Positions 18,785 to 28,024 of a stretch of DNA of 64,000 nucleotides are shown in pieces. The notes under the pieces were generated by a model. That model did no database searches and was not told where the DNA came from. It was given only the letters and a program-made list of their open reading frames with translations. A program made the position numbers and the translations under genes. The number at the start of each line of letters is the position of its first letter. Positions within the stretch are counted from its first letter, which is position 1. This DNA comes from Hyunsoonleella pacifica (GTDB lineage: Bacteria; Bacteroidota; Bacteroidia; Flavobacteriales; Flavobacteriaceae), in contig NZ_SIRS01000001.1 in NCBI RefSeq assembly GCF_004310335.1, positions 744,001 to 808,000 on the forward strand, given 5' to 3'.

Positions 18785-18842
18785 TTTGCTAACTTTTCCA
18801 GATATGCGTCGTTTTAATGACTTATATCTGACGTTAAACGAA
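18785..18842 (-). repeat. Short attC-like site A0 next to recG
   Basis: A compact 58-bp site. Read leftward it begins TTCGTTTAAC, an exact fit to RYYYAAC (GTTTAAC), and ends GTTAGCAAA. CAGATAT (18799-18805) pairs with ATATCTG (18824-18830). This size and layout match classical short attC sites best of all those in the window. Confidence 0.65.
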
Positions 18843-18903
18843 GTACGGGTTTTTTTCTGACAAAATCAAGTAGATAAATCTTGAAATAGTTGTAGCAACT
18901 GTA

Positions 18904-21006
18904 CTAGCTAATATAATTCCAAATATTCTTATACTTCGCCAATTGGCTATAGGTATTCAAAATCACAGCATTCTCAGTGCTTTTTAAAGAAGGATCGGCG
19001 TGTAGTACTTTTTTAGCGAAATATCTAGCTTGTTGTAAAATCCCTTTATCCTTTACTATATCTGCAATACGTAGGTTTAAAACCCCACTTTGTTGCGTAC
19101 CCATAATATCTCCTGGTCCACGTAGTTTTAAATCTACTTCGGCAATTTCAAAACCATCATTGGTACGCACCATGGTTTCTAAACGGGTTTTACTGTCGTT
19201 ACTCAATTTATGGCTGGTCATTAAGATACAGTAACTCTGTTCTGCACCACGGCCTACACGTCCGCGTAATTGGTGTAATTGCGATAAACCAAAACGTTCA
19301 GCACTTTCTATGATCATTACGGATGCGTTGGGTACGTTTACACCAACTTCAATCACTGTGGTGGCCACCATAATTTGCGTTTCGCCTTTAATAAAGCGTT
19401 GCATTTCATAATCCTTATCCGCAGGTTTCATTTGCCCATGTACTATAGAGATTTGGTATTCTGGTTTTGGGAAATCTCTTTCTATACTGGCATAGCCATC
19501 CATTAAGTCTTTATAATCCATGGCTTCGCTTTCTTGAATTAACGGATACACAATGTATACTTGTCTTCCTTTTGCGATTTCATCGCGCATAAACTTAAAT
19601 ACATTCAAACGATTGGCATCATAACGATGCACGGTTTTAATGGATTTTCGTCCGGGAGGTAGCTCATCAATAATAGAAATATCTAAATCGCCATAAACAG
19701 ACATTGCTAAAGTTCGTGGAATTGGAGTTGCAGTCATAACAAGTACATTCGGTGGATATGTATTCTTGTGCCACAACTTACTTCTTTGTTTTACACCAAA
19801 ACGGTGTTGTTCGTCTATTATCGCTAGTCCTAAATTTGCAAATTTTACTTTGTCCTCTAAAAGTGCATGGGTACCAACTAAAATTTGAAGTTGGCCGTTT
19901 TCTAGGTTTGTATGAATTTCTCTTCGTATTGAAGTTTTTGTTGAACCTGTAAGTAGTTTTATACTTATATTCAGCAATCTACACCATTCTTCTAAACCGG
20001 TAAAATGTTGCGTAGCAAGAATTTCAGTTGGTGCCATTAAACAGGCTTGATAACCATTATCTAACGCCATAAGCATACTCATAAAACCTACAATGGTTTT
20101 ACCAGAACCAACATCGCCTTGTAATAACCGATTCATTTGGGCATTACTTCCTAAGTCTGACCGAATTTCTTTTAATACGCGTTTTTGAGCATTTGTTAGC
20201 TCAAAAGGTAAATGGTCTTTAAAAAATTCATTAAAATAGTTGCCTACTTTGTTGAACTGAAAGCCTTTAATTTTCGATTTGTGGATTAGGTTCTTTAAAA
20301 TGAGTTGTAGTTGAATATAAAACAGTTCTTCAAACTTTAAGCGAAACTGTGCTTTGGCAAGTAGTTCTTGCGATTTTGGAAAATGTATATTTAGTAAGGC
20401 GTCTGCTTTACTAATCAATTTTAGTTCTGAAAGTATAGCTGGCGATAATGTTTCGGCAAAACGCCCTTTTGTTTCTAAAAATAGCTGTTGTACAATAGTG
20501 CTTACCACACGGTTGCTAATACCTTTGGTGCTTAACTTTTCGGTAGATGGATAAATGGGTTGTATACCAGAACTTAAACTTTTTTTGTGCTCGTCTATTG
20601 TTTCTATTTCGGGGTGCGGCATGCTAAAGGTTCTACCAAACCTATTGGTTTTTCCAAAAATGACATACGGTATATTGGGTTTCAAACGTTCCTTAATCCA
20701 TTTTTGCCCACGAAACCAAACCAGCTCCATGGTTCCTGTATCGTCTTGAAATGTAGCAACCAAACGTTTCCCTCTTTTTTGAGCGACTTCCTTAAACCCT
20801 GTTATTTTACCAATAACTTGAATTTCGGCACTGTTTTCTTGAATTTGGTTGATTTTATAAAATCGGGTTTTATCGATGTACCTGTTTGGAAATAAATTTA
20901 ATATATCTTGATAGGTGTGTATGTTTAGTTCTTTCCGCAATACATCGGCACGATTAGGCCCTACGCCTTTTAAATAATCTATGGGTGTTTGCAGGTTAAT
21001 AGACAT
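18904..21006 (-). CDS. recG: ATP-dependent DNA helicase RecG
   Basis: RecG reverses stalled replication forks and branch-migrates Holliday junctions. The 700-residue protein has an N-terminal wedge OB-fold (about residues 60-160), then a superfamily 2 helicase core with Walker A GDVGSGKT near residue 299 and Walker B-type IDEQHRFG. TATPIPRT and QLRGRVGRG (motif VI) follow. Length matches the family. Its 3' end lies 61 bp from an attC-like site; the gene itself is intact. The 320 bp upstream hold repeat R2. Confidence 0.97.
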   Translation of the reverse strand: MSINLQTPIDYLKGVGPNRADVLRKELNIHTYQDILNLFPNRYIDKTRFYKINQIQENSAEIQVIGKITGFKEVAQKRGKRLVATFQDDTGTMELVWFRGQKWIKERLKPNIPYVIFGKTNRFGRTFSMPHPEIETIDEHKKSLSSGIQPIYPSTEKLSTKGISNRVVSTIVQQLFLETKGRFAETLSPAILSELKLISKADALLNIHFPKSQELLAKAQFRLKFEELFYIQLQLILKNLIHKSKIKGFQFNKVGNYFNEFFKDHLPFELTNAQKRVLKEIRSDLGSNAQMNRLLQGDVGSGKTIVGFMSMLMALDNGYQACLMAPTEILATQHFTGLEEWCRLLNISIKLLTGSTKTSIRREIHTNLENGQLQILVGTHALLEDKVKFANLGLAIIDEQHRFGVKQRSKLWHKNTYPPNVLVMTATPIPRTLAMSVYGDLDISIIDELPPGRKSIKTVHRYDANRLNVFKFMRDEIAKGRQVYIVYPLIQESEAMDYKDLMDGYASIERDFPKPEYQISIVHGQMKPADKDYEMQRFIKGETQIMVATTVIEVGVNVPNASVMIIESAERFGLSQLHQLRGRVGRGAEQSYCILMTSHKLSNDSKTRLETMVRTNDGFEIAEVDLKLRGPGDIMGTQQSGVLNLRIADIVKDKGILQQARYFAKKVLHADPSLKSTENAVILNTYSQLAKYKNIWNYIS

Positions 21007-21092
21007 AGAGCGAATTTAAGAATTTAAGCTAAAAAACTGAAGCAAGAAGGCCTAAGTTTAAGTGTTTAAAATTAGCTATGGCTAATGGGTTG

Positions 21093-21230
21093 CGTTAGGG
21101 ATTGAACGGCATGTTGGAGCTCCTCGCAGAGAGCGACTAGTGAAAGCCTGCCTGCCGGCAGGCCCGACCGAAGTAATTCCTGCAAGGTTTATTAAAAAAA
21201 CCTTGTAGGTTATAAGCGAAGGTAACGCCC
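21093..21230 (-). repeat. Dispersed repeat, copy R2 (inverted relative to R1)
   Basis: Runs from CGTTAGGG to GGTAACGCCC. It shares with R1 the stretches CTTTCACTAGTCGCTC and GAGCTCCAACATGCCGTTCAA (read on the minus strand). It contains the palindrome GCCTGCCGGCAGGC (21146-21159) and a second arm pair CTGCAAGGTTT/AAACCTTGTAG. It fills most of the 320-bp gap between recG and the PHP-ACT gene. Confidence 0.75.
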
Positions 21231-21326
21231 AAAAATTGATTTACACCTAATTATTTGCTCTTTTGTAGACGTATTTCTTAAGAATAGTTAAATTTGAAGC
21301 CTTAAAACAAGTAAGCTAAAATTTTG

Positions 21327-23015
21327 ATGAAACAGTTAAATGAATTTATTTGGGAAACGCACGGGATACATGCTGGTACTGAACAAGACCACGTTAAACA
21401 TGGTATTGATAAGCTAGAGGATATTATTGATAAGGCTGTAGCTGCTGGTAACCCAAGTATTACGTTTATTATACATTCGCCAAGATTAACTAGTTTTCGT
21501 TATACTGCTGAACGTGAAACGAATGTAAAGTTTATTCGTGGGAATAAATCGTATTTGAATTACCCTAAGCGTATTGCAAATTTGCGACAAAAATACCATG
21601 ATAAGATAAACATTAAGTTTGGTGTTGAACTGGAGTGGATGGGGCCTGATTTGGGCTTACAATGGAGTAGGTCTAAAATCTTTCAGGCTGAGGATGCTGA
21701 TTATGTAATTGGCTCTGTACATTTTGCTCCTGAAGGTTTGCCTTATGATGGTTCTAAAGAAGAGGCGCAAGAGTTATTGAAGTTGCGTGGCAGTCTTGAA
21801 GCATACTGGGATGGGTATTTTAATGAAATGATACAGATGATTGAGAGTTTTGGGGATATGATACAAATTATTGGTCATATTGATTTACCTAAACTGAATG
21901 TTGATATGCCAGAAGCTTTATTGAATTTTGAAACAAGCTCGCATCCTTTAGCCAATAAATTTAGAACGCTTTTAGAATTGATTGCCGATAGAAATTTATC
22001 TCTAGATGTTAATATGGCGGGTAAGTTTAAGGGTGTAGGTGTGTATCCTACTCAGGGTATTTTAAAATACGCTAACGCGCTACAAATTCCGGTTTGTGTG
22101 GGCACGGATACGCATCATGTAAAGTATTATGGTTTAAATTATAAAGAAAGTTTGGAGTATATTCAGGAAGCGGGATACGAGAGTTATGTGAGTTATTCTA
22201 AATTAATTCCTGAGAATCGTACTATTTATAATGATCATGACTTAAAGGTAAAATACACGATTTTAAATAAAGGCACTGAGTTATTAAATCAGCGTTTGGA
22301 TGATACACAACGCCGTATTATTCCAGATTTTTCTTTTGGTGGTTCTTTTTCGGAGTTTGTAGATTTATATAGAAATGCGACGAGTATGGGCGATTATAAT
22401 GCCATACGCATCAGGAAATATGGGAAGTCTATTACTATTACAAATGAAACGCCTAAGAATACTAAAACCATAGTAAATGGATTGTTTTCTGAACATTTAG
22501 ATCAACCAGGTGTTATTTCTTCATTGTTTAACACATTAGCTTCTGAAGGCATAAATGTGGAAACTGCACGTTTAAAATCGAATAACGATGGTACTGCAGT
22601 TGCATTTTTATCTATTAACGATGCCAATGGAAAGGTTGGAGATGCTATTGAGTTTATTCATGGTACTGATGTAGGAACCTTTAAAAAGCTGGAGTATAAG
22701 GAAAATGAAGTTTTACCAAACTATTATAGTGAAGGAGTATACCTTTTAGAAATGGACGGTGTAAAGTTAAACTTAGCGCTTAATAAAAAAGTGATTTTAA
22801 CTAAGCATAATAATGCGCCTGGAGTTTTATTAATTTTGTTATCTGCTTTAGCCTCTAAAAATATAAATATTAAAGACCTACGTTTAGGGCATTTAAACGC
22901 TATTGGTTATTCTGCTATAGCTGTAAATGGGGATAGTAATGTGATTAGAAATTTATTGAACAAATTAGGCGATCAGTATTATGAAGCTAATTTGATTGAG
23001 TTTCATAGTTTTTAA
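21327..23015 (+). CDS. PHP-domain phosphoesterase fused to C-terminal ACT domains
   Basis: The protein of about 562 residues has an N-terminal PHP metal-dependent phosphatase domain (about residues 1-290). Candidate metal ligands are ETHGIHAG near 11-18, ELEW, GSVHFAPEG, GHIDLP and GTDTHH, as in histidinol-phosphatases. The C-terminal third carries two ACT-like units: LDQPGVISSLFNTLASEGINVETARL near 393 and NAPGVLLILLSALASKNINIKDLRL (split here) near 493. ACT domains usually bind amino acids, so the phosphatase may be feedback-regulated. ATG at 21327 is preferred to the TTG three bases before. The substrate is not determined. Confidence 0.75.
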   Translation: MKQLNEFIWETHGIHAGTEQDHVKHGIDKLEDIIDKAVAAGNPSITFIIHSPRLTSFRYTAERETNVKFIRGNKSYLNYPKRIANLRQKYHDKINIKFGVELEWMGPDLGLQWSRSKIFQAEDADYVIGSVHFAPEGLPYDGSKEEAQELLKLRGSLEAYWDGYFNEMIQMIESFGDMIQIIGHIDLPKLNVDMPEALLNFETSSHPLANKFRTLLELIADRNLSLDVNMAGKFKGVGVYPTQGILKYANALQIPVCVGTDTHHVKYYGLNYKESLEYIQEAGYESYVSYSKLIPENRTIYNDHDLKVKYTILNKGTELLNQRLDDTQRRIIPDFSFGGSFSEFVDLYRNATSMGDYNAIRIRKYGKSITITNETPKNTKTIVNGLFSEHLDQPGVISSLFNTLASEGINVETARLKSNNDGTAVAFLSINDANGKVGDAIEFIHGTDVGTFKKLEYKENEVLPNYYSEGVYLLEMDGVKLNLALNKKVILTKHNNAPGVLLILLSALASKNINIKDLRLGHLNAIGYSAIAVNGDSNVIRNLLNKLGDQYYEANLIEFHSF

Positions 23016-23067
23016 TTTAAAAGAATGTTCCCCTATGCTTACATCGGGGTTTCCGCTGAAATTGTCA

Positions 23068-23085
23068 TTCCCGTGTAGACGGGAA
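23068..23085. repeat. REP-like palindrome
   Basis: TTCCCGT (23068-23074), loop GTAG, ACGGGAA (23079-23085), inside the widespread GTCATTCCCG...CGGGAATC repeat type. Confidence 0.6.
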
Positions 23086-23108
23086 TCTAAACATAGTATA
23101 ATCTTTAA

Positions 23109-23140
23109 AATTAGATTCTTGAATTGTCGAGAATCTAATT
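23109..23140. terminator. Hairpin with 11-bp arms, possible terminator
   Basis: AATTAGATTCT (23109-23119) pairs exactly with AGAATCTAATT (23130-23140) around 10 bases, followed by TTTG TTTTT. It lies between the PHP-ACT stop and the next gene and may end transcription, or be part of the adjoining REP cluster. Confidence 0.5.
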
Positions 23141-23175
23141 TTGTTTTTGGAGTAATCTTTGATAGCTTTATCCGT

Positions 23176-25128
23176 ATGAAGCACCTTATTCTTTTTTTAT
23201 GCTTTTGTGGCAATGCTTTGTTGGCACAACAAACGGATTATGTTGATTTTAAGACTGCTAAGGTAAACATCGATCTGAGAGATTTGTTTGATAAACGTAT
23301 TTCTGGTAAAGTTACTTATGAGTTTGACATATTGAAAGATATTGATTCTGTTTATATTGATGCTAAAAACTTCTCTTCTCTTCAGTATACCTTAGATAGT
23401 AATCTTACCGATAGTCTTTATAACGGTAAGCAATTAATTATAAAACAACCATTTAAAGCTAATTCAAGTCATAAGTTAGAAGTTATTTGGAACACTAGTC
23501 CCAAGAAAGCTTTGTATCATATCAAACACTTAGACGATAAGTATAACACACAAATCTGGACACAAGGCCAAGGAAAATATACTAGTAACTGGCTACCATC
23601 TATCGATGACATGAACGAAAAGATAGAATTTGATTTAAAAATCTTGTTTTATAATGATTATCAAGTTATCAGTAATGGAGAATTAGAAGGGCAAGTGATA
23701 TATCCAGATGCCATAGAATGGCATTACGACATGAAACAACCAATGCCTAGTTATTTGGTTGCACTAGCTATTGGTAAATACGATAAAAAAGTAAAACACT
23801 CCAAAAGTGGCGTACCTTTAGAAATGTATTATTACCCTGAGGATTCCTTGAAGTTTGAACCTACCTATCGCTATACTAAACATATGTTTGACTTTCTAGA
23901 AGATGAGATAGGCGTACCATATCCTTGGCAAAATTATAAAATGGTGCCTGTAAAAGACTTTTTATATGCAGGTATGGAAAACACAAGCTTGAATATTTAT
24001 TCGGATGCTTTTGTTGTAGATTCTATAGCTTTTGTGGATAAGAATTTTGTAAATATTAATGCGCATGAGTTAGCACATCAATGGTTTGGTAATTTGGTTA
24101 CAGCTACATCTGGTACACACCACTGGTTACAAGAAGGTTTTGCGACTTACTATGCGCTACTAGCAGAAAAGGAAATTTTTGGAGAGGATTATTACTATTG
24201 GAGATTGTATGAATATGCTCAAGAATTATTAGCGCAAGATAAAGCGGGACAAAGTACATCGTTGTTAGATCCAAAATCCAGTAGTACCACATTTTATAAA
24301 AAAGGATGTTGGATGTTGCATATGCTACGAGAAAAAGTAGGAGACAAGGCTTTTAAATCTGGAGTAAAAAATTATTTACGAAAGCATCAATTTAAAAACG
24401 TTGAGACCGATGATTTTATTTCTGAAATTGAAACTAGTAGTGGTGTGGATTTGAGTGATTTCGTTAATAAATGGTTAGTATCTCCTGAACTTATGTATGA
24501 AGAGATGGAAGGTTTTTTCTATCTAACTTCAATAGATTTCAAAGGATATCTACAATTGAATTGTGAAAAAGATATTTCAAATTGTAACGACTTCATATCA
24601 AATAATGACAATACTTTTTTGCGGGCAGAAGTTATTAATAAGTTGGGTAAGAACACTTCATATGATTCTTTTCAAAGTTCAAATATTAGAATTCGCCAAG
24701 CAATTGCTCAAAATCTCACTGAGCTTCCTTCAGAATATAAAAAGGATTACGAATCCTTATTAAAGGACAAATCCTATATTACTATTGAAACTGTATTATT
24801 CAATCTTTGGAAAAACTTCCCAGAGGATAGAGGCAAATACCTCAATCAAACCAAAGATATTATTGGTTTTAATGATAAAAATGTACGAATACTTTGGCTA
24901 ACTTTAACATTGATCACTGAAGATTATCAACCAGAAAATAAAGTAAGATATTTTCAAGAGTTAACAGATTATACCAGTGATAACTATGGTTTTGAAGTGC
25001 GCCAAAACGCGTTTCAATATTTACATCAAATACAGGCTTGCAATGATAGTTGTAAAGAAAACTTAAAACAAGCTGCAACACATCATAATTGGCGATTTAA
25101 ACAATTTGCGAAGTCGCTTTTGGATTAA
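23176..25128 (+). CDS. M1-family metallopeptidase (aminopeptidase N-like), secreted
   Basis: The protein of about 650 residues has a signal peptide (MKHLILFLCFCGNALLAQ) and the M1 zinc site HELAHQ (His297, His301) with Glu320 in LQEGFATYY. The substrate motif is GMEN at 266-269. It would trim N-terminal residues from peptides in the periplasm or at the surface. An upstream in-frame extension to 22996 exists but would cover the palindromic repeats and precede a good signal peptide, so ATG 23176 is chosen. The C-terminal part is helical and HEAT-like, as in the family. Confidence 0.92.
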   Translation: MKHLILFLCFCGNALLAQQTDYVDFKTAKVNIDLRDLFDKRISGKVTYEFDILKDIDSVYIDAKNFSSLQYTLDSNLTDSLYNGKQLIIKQPFKANSSHKLEVIWNTSPKKALYHIKHLDDKYNTQIWTQGQGKYTSNWLPSIDDMNEKIEFDLKILFYNDYQVISNGELEGQVIYPDAIEWHYDMKQPMPSYLVALAIGKYDKKVKHSKSGVPLEMYYYPEDSLKFEPTYRYTKHMFDFLEDEIGVPYPWQNYKMVPVKDFLYAGMENTSLNIYSDAFVVDSIAFVDKNFVNINAHELAHQWFGNLVTATSGTHHWLQEGFATYYALLAEKEIFGEDYYYWRLYEYAQELLAQDKAGQSTSLLDPKSSSTTFYKKGCWMLHMLREKVGDKAFKSGVKNYLRKHQFKNVETDDFISEIETSSGVDLSDFVNKWLVSPELMYEEMEGFFYLTSIDFKGYLQLNCEKDISNCNDFISNNDNTFLRAEVINKLGKNTSYDSFQSSNIRIRQAIAQNLTELPSEYKKDYESLLKDKSYITIETVLFNLWKNFPEDRGKYLNQTKDIIGFNDKNVRILWLTLTLITEDYQPENKVRYFQELTDYTSDNYGFEVRQNAFQYLHQIQACNDSCKENLKQAATHHNWRFKQFAKSLLD

Positions 25129-25189
25129 TCTTTATTAGTTGTTTTAAAGTTACGTATAACTACTTATATGTTTTTTTGAAAGAAAAATC

Positions 25190-25197
25190 TATATTTG
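25190..25197 (+). promoter_or_regulatory. Promoter -7 box upstream of the DUF4430-like gene
   Basis: TATATTTG matches TAnnTTTG, 72 bp before the start codon. No -33 box at the usual spacing is seen. Confidence 0.4.
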
Positions 25198-25269
25198 AAT
25201 AGGACTTTATTTAAAAAAAGTGTGTGATAAAACAAGGCACGCTATAACCTAATTTAAAAGATTTCAATT

Positions 25270-25656
25270 ATGGTAACAGTACAGATTACGGGTGGACCAA
25301 CTTATAACGTCACATGGTATCAAGGTATGAATGGACAAAATGCTTTACAAAGTGCTTATAATTCATCTACACAAGGCAGTTTTACATTTTCATTACAATA
25401 TTATGGGACTCAATTTGGTTATTTAGTTGATATGATTAATGAGACTTACGATACGTTTATCTCAAAATACGAGCCTTATTTCTTTTGGCAATTTCTAGTT
25501 AATGGCACTGTGTCTCCCACAGGTATTGATGCTACAACTATTAACGATGGAGATGTTATTACATTTCAGTTTGTAACTTATAATGCAGAAACGCATAAAA
25601 ACACAGCTTTAGAAGCAAAATACAACCTTAAGAAATTAATGATTAGTGCTAATTAG
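25270..25656 (+). CDS. DUF4430-like small protein
   Basis: The 128-residue protein has no signal peptide. Its core resembles the DUF4430/transcobalamin C-terminal-like fold: QGMNGQNALQSAYN, then FFWQFLVNG and TTINDGDVITFQF, in which a NG...GDVITF pattern is typical. In other proteins this domain is found with ligand binding or surface attachment, but a single cytosolic domain is uncommon. Function unknown. It has its own promoter and stands alone between the M1 peptidase and a convergent RNA methyltransferase. Confidence 0.7.
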   Translation: MVTVQITGGPTYNVTWYQGMNGQNALQSAYNSSTQGSFTFSLQYYGTQFGYLVDMINETYDTFISKYEPYFFWQFLVNGTVSPTGIDATTINDGDVITFQFVTYNAETHKNTALEAKYNLKKLMISAN

Positions 25657-25758
25657 TTGATTTGAATTTTTAATTGTATTTCTCTTACTATAGATACTAT
25701 TATTGTTAACAATTATACATGAGTACCTATAGACTTTTTAGTACGAAAATTCTAACTT

Positions 25759-25812
25759 CGCTTATCGAACGATATAGTTCATTAAAACGAAACAATATCT
25801 AACCGATAAGCG
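25759..25812. repeat. Inverted repeat in the gap before the RNA methyltransferase gene end
   Basis: CGCTTATCG (25759-25767) and CGATAAGCG (25804-25812) are a perfect 9-bp pair 36 bp apart, between two convergent genes. It may act as a terminator or be a small repeat; no T-run follows directly. Confidence 0.35.
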
Positions 25813-25827
25813 TACATCCCAAAATCC

Positions 25828-26985
25828 CTATTTCATATACTTTCCCTTCTTACTTCCTTCATACATCACATACTTTACCAAACGAGATTCTAATTTAGCA
25901 TTAAAGAGCTGTATTTTTCTTGAAGGGCGTAATCCTACATGTTTTAAAGCATCAAGATTGGAAGTAATAAACCAAGCATCAGTACCTGGATAACGTTGTT
26001 TTAGGGTGTCGCCTATATTTTTGTAAAACGCTTCCATATCCAAATTTAAGCGTTCGCCATAGGGCGGGTTAAATACCATGTGTAGTTTGTTTTGTCCACC
26101 TTTTTGGGTTTTAAAGAAGTCTTCGTGTTTTATGGTAATAAAATCTTCTAAATTGGCGTTTTTCACATTGTCTTGTGCTTTACGCACTGCACTTGGTGCT
26201 TTATCGTAACCAATAATTTGGTGGTGGAAATCTTTTGTTTTCTTTAACAGGGATGCTTCAATTTTTTCAAACAATTCTACATCCCAATCTTGCCAACGCT
26301 CAAAAGCAAATTCTTTGCGCATAAGGTTAGGAGGGATGTTACAGGCTATCATTGCCGCCTCAATGGGAATGGTACCTGAGCCGCACATAGGGTCCATAAA
26401 ATCTGATTGTCCATCCCAACCAGACATCATAATTATTCCTGCTGCCAATACCTCGTTTATGGGGGCTATATTGGTAGCTAATTTGTAACCGCGTTTATGC
26501 AGGGATTCGCCAGAAGTATCTAAAGACACGGTACATTCTTGTCTTGAGATGCGTACATTTATTTTTAAATCTGGGAATTTTAAATCTACATTGGGACGTT
26601 GGCCTGTGTTTTCACGAAACCTATCTACTATAGCATCTTTAGTTTTTTGAGCAATAAATAACGAGTGCTTAAACATATCAGAATGTATAGTTGCATCTAC
26701 TGCTAATGAGCCTGTAGGTTTTAAATAGTTTTCCCAAGACATTTTTTTTATCTGCTCGTATAAATCACTTTCACTACGCACACGAAAACTTTTTATAGGT
26801 TTTAAAATTTTTATGGCTGTACGTAAACCCAGATTAGCTTTATACATAAACCCTTTATCTCCAACGAATTCTACCACACGCACACCTTTTTTTACATGCA
26901 TTGCTCCAAGTTGCGTGAGTTCTTTTTCTAGTATGTCTTCAAAACCAAATAGGGTTTTGGCTACCATATTGAAATTTTCGGCCAT
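25828..26985 (-). CDS. THUMP-domain class I RNA methyltransferase (RlmL N-half-like)
   Basis: The 385-residue protein has an N-terminal THUMP domain (about residues 1-160), then a SAM-binding methyltransferase fold. DPMCGSGTIPIEAA near 201 is the SAM motif and FNPPYGER near 310 is the N6/N2-guanine catalytic NPPY motif. It most resembles the N-terminal half of RlmL, which makes m2G2445 in 23S rRNA. It lacks the second methyltransferase half found in gammaproteobacteria, as is normal outside that group. Confidence 0.88.
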   Translation of the reverse strand: MAENFNMVAKTLFGFEDILEKELTQLGAMHVKKGVRVVEFVGDKGFMYKANLGLRTAIKILKPIKSFRVRSESDLYEQIKKMSWENYLKPTGSLAVDATIHSDMFKHSLFIAQKTKDAIVDRFRENTGQRPNVDLKFPDLKINVRISRQECTVSLDTSGESLHKRGYKLATNIAPINEVLAAGIIMMSGWDGQSDFMDPMCGSGTIPIEAAMIACNIPPNLMRKEFAFERWQDWDVELFEKIEASLLKKTKDFHHQIIGYDKAPSAVRKAQDNVKNANLEDFITIKHEDFFKTQKGGQNKLHMVFNPPYGERLNLDMEAFYKNIGDTLKQRYPGTDAWFITSNLDALKHVGLRPSRKIQLFNAKLESRLVKYVMYEGSKKGKYMK

Positions 26986-27070
26986 AGTTTTCGTCCAATA
27001 AAATTAAGTAGAATAAGATTGCAAAAATAGTGTAATTTTGCGGCAAATAAATGGCCACAGCAAATAAGTG

Positions 27071-27226
27071 GGTTAGGGATTGCAGCGGCATCCTTTTTGC
27101 AAGCCATGTCTGATGAATTTTTCTTGTAGAAATGAATTAGTCTGATATGGATGAGATCCCGAAATAAATTCGGGACTGCTTCGCAGAAAGATATAGCGGA
27201 AAGCCCGACCCGATAGGGGAACCCCC
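27071..27226 (-). repeat. Dispersed repeat, copy R3
   Basis: Runs from GGTTAGGGATTG to GGGGAACCCCC and includes GAAAGCCCGACCC, the reverse complement of the R1/R4 core. The middle carries TCCCGAAATAAATTCGGGA, a near-perfect palindrome. It fills the gap between two divergent genes and must contain or displace their promoters. Confidence 0.7.
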
Positions 27227-27236
27227 AAAATAATTT

Positions 27237-27968
27237 ATGACTGAAGATACAACTACATGGTTTAAATCGTGGTTTGATACGCGATATTACCATATTTTAT
27301 ATAGGGATAGAGACGATAAAGAGGCACAGGTGTTTATGGATAACCTTACCAATTATTTAAATTTACCAGATGGTGGAACTATTTTGGATTTAGCTTGTGG
27401 TAAGGGACGACATTCGCGCTATTTAAATAAAATTGGGTATGATGTGACTGGTATTGATTTGAGTGTGAATAGTATTGCGCATGCAAAACAGTTTGAAAAC
27501 CACAGGCTACATTTTGAGGTGCATGATATGTGCAGGTCTTATCCAAAACAGTTTGATGCTGTGTTTAACCTCTTTACTAGCTTTGGGTATTTTGAGAATG
27601 ATGACGATAACCTAAATACCATAAAAGCGATTAAGGCTGATTTAAACGATACGGGATTAGGAGTAATTGACTTTATGAATACGGAATATGTAATCGCGAA
27701 TTTGGTGCCTGAGGATAGCAAAACTATAGACGGGATTACGTTTTATCAAAAACGCTATGTGGCTGACGGTTATATTGTAAAGGATATTAATTTTGAGGCT
27801 GATGGTAAGGTGTTTAATTTTACAGAACGTGTAAAGGCTTTTACTTTATCTGACTTTGAGAAGTTATTTGAGCTTGCTGATGTGCATTTATTGGATGTTT
27901 TTGGGGATTATAAATTGCGGAAATTTGATACAAAAACGTCTGAACGTTTAGTAATGATTTTTAAATAA
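27237..27968 (+). CDS. Class I SAM-dependent methyltransferase
   Basis: The 243-residue protein carries motif I LDLACGKGRHSRYL (about residues 44-57), then GIDLSVNSI as motif II, and FNLFTSFGYF as the later catalytic-region strand. This is the Methyltransf_25/11 type, active on small molecules or tRNA; the substrate cannot be read from sequence. Its ATG begins about 10 bp after repeat R3, so its promoter is probably inside the repeat. It is divergent from the THUMP methyltransferase. Confidence 0.88.
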   Translation: MTEDTTTWFKSWFDTRYYHILYRDRDDKEAQVFMDNLTNYLNLPDGGTILDLACGKGRHSRYLNKIGYDVTGIDLSVNSIAHAKQFENHRLHFEVHDMCRSYPKQFDAVFNLFTSFGYFENDDDNLNTIKAIKADLNDTGLGVIDFMNTEYVIANLVPEDSKTIDGITFYQKRYVADGYIVKDINFEADGKVFNFTERVKAFTLSDFEKLFELADVHLLDVFGDYKLRKFDTKTSERLVMIFK

Positions 27969-28024
27969 CTAGTAAGAATCGATATTATTTCACTGTTGTG
28001 AATATAATTGATTAATTTTTTTGA

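Larger units (their letters stand above)
16997..18842 (-). mobile_element. Small integron-like gene-cassette cluster (array A) beside recG
   Basis: Three attC-like palindromes at 18785-18842, 17911-18099 and 16997-17197 separate two leftward cassettes, one with two genes and one with one. Both cassettes start with GTTAGCAAACAT and end with TTTGCTAAC, an exact reverse-complement match of 9 bases. No recombinase lies beside this cluster, so it would be classed as an attC cluster lacking an integrase. Confidence 0.65.

Noticed and set aside
16845-21235. R1 and R2 as the terminal inverted repeats of one large transposon carrying recG.
   Set aside because: recG is core, the same repeat occurs singly at 27071 and 54679, and no transposase is present; they are independent copies.
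22996-23175. N-terminal extension of the M1 aminopeptidase.
   Set aside because: It translates two palindromic repeats and precedes a clear signal peptide starting at 23176.
26961-27293. A 110-codon minus-strand frame.
   Set aside because: Most of it is a translation of repeat R3 and the edges of the two flanking methyltransferase genes; there is no protein-like pattern.
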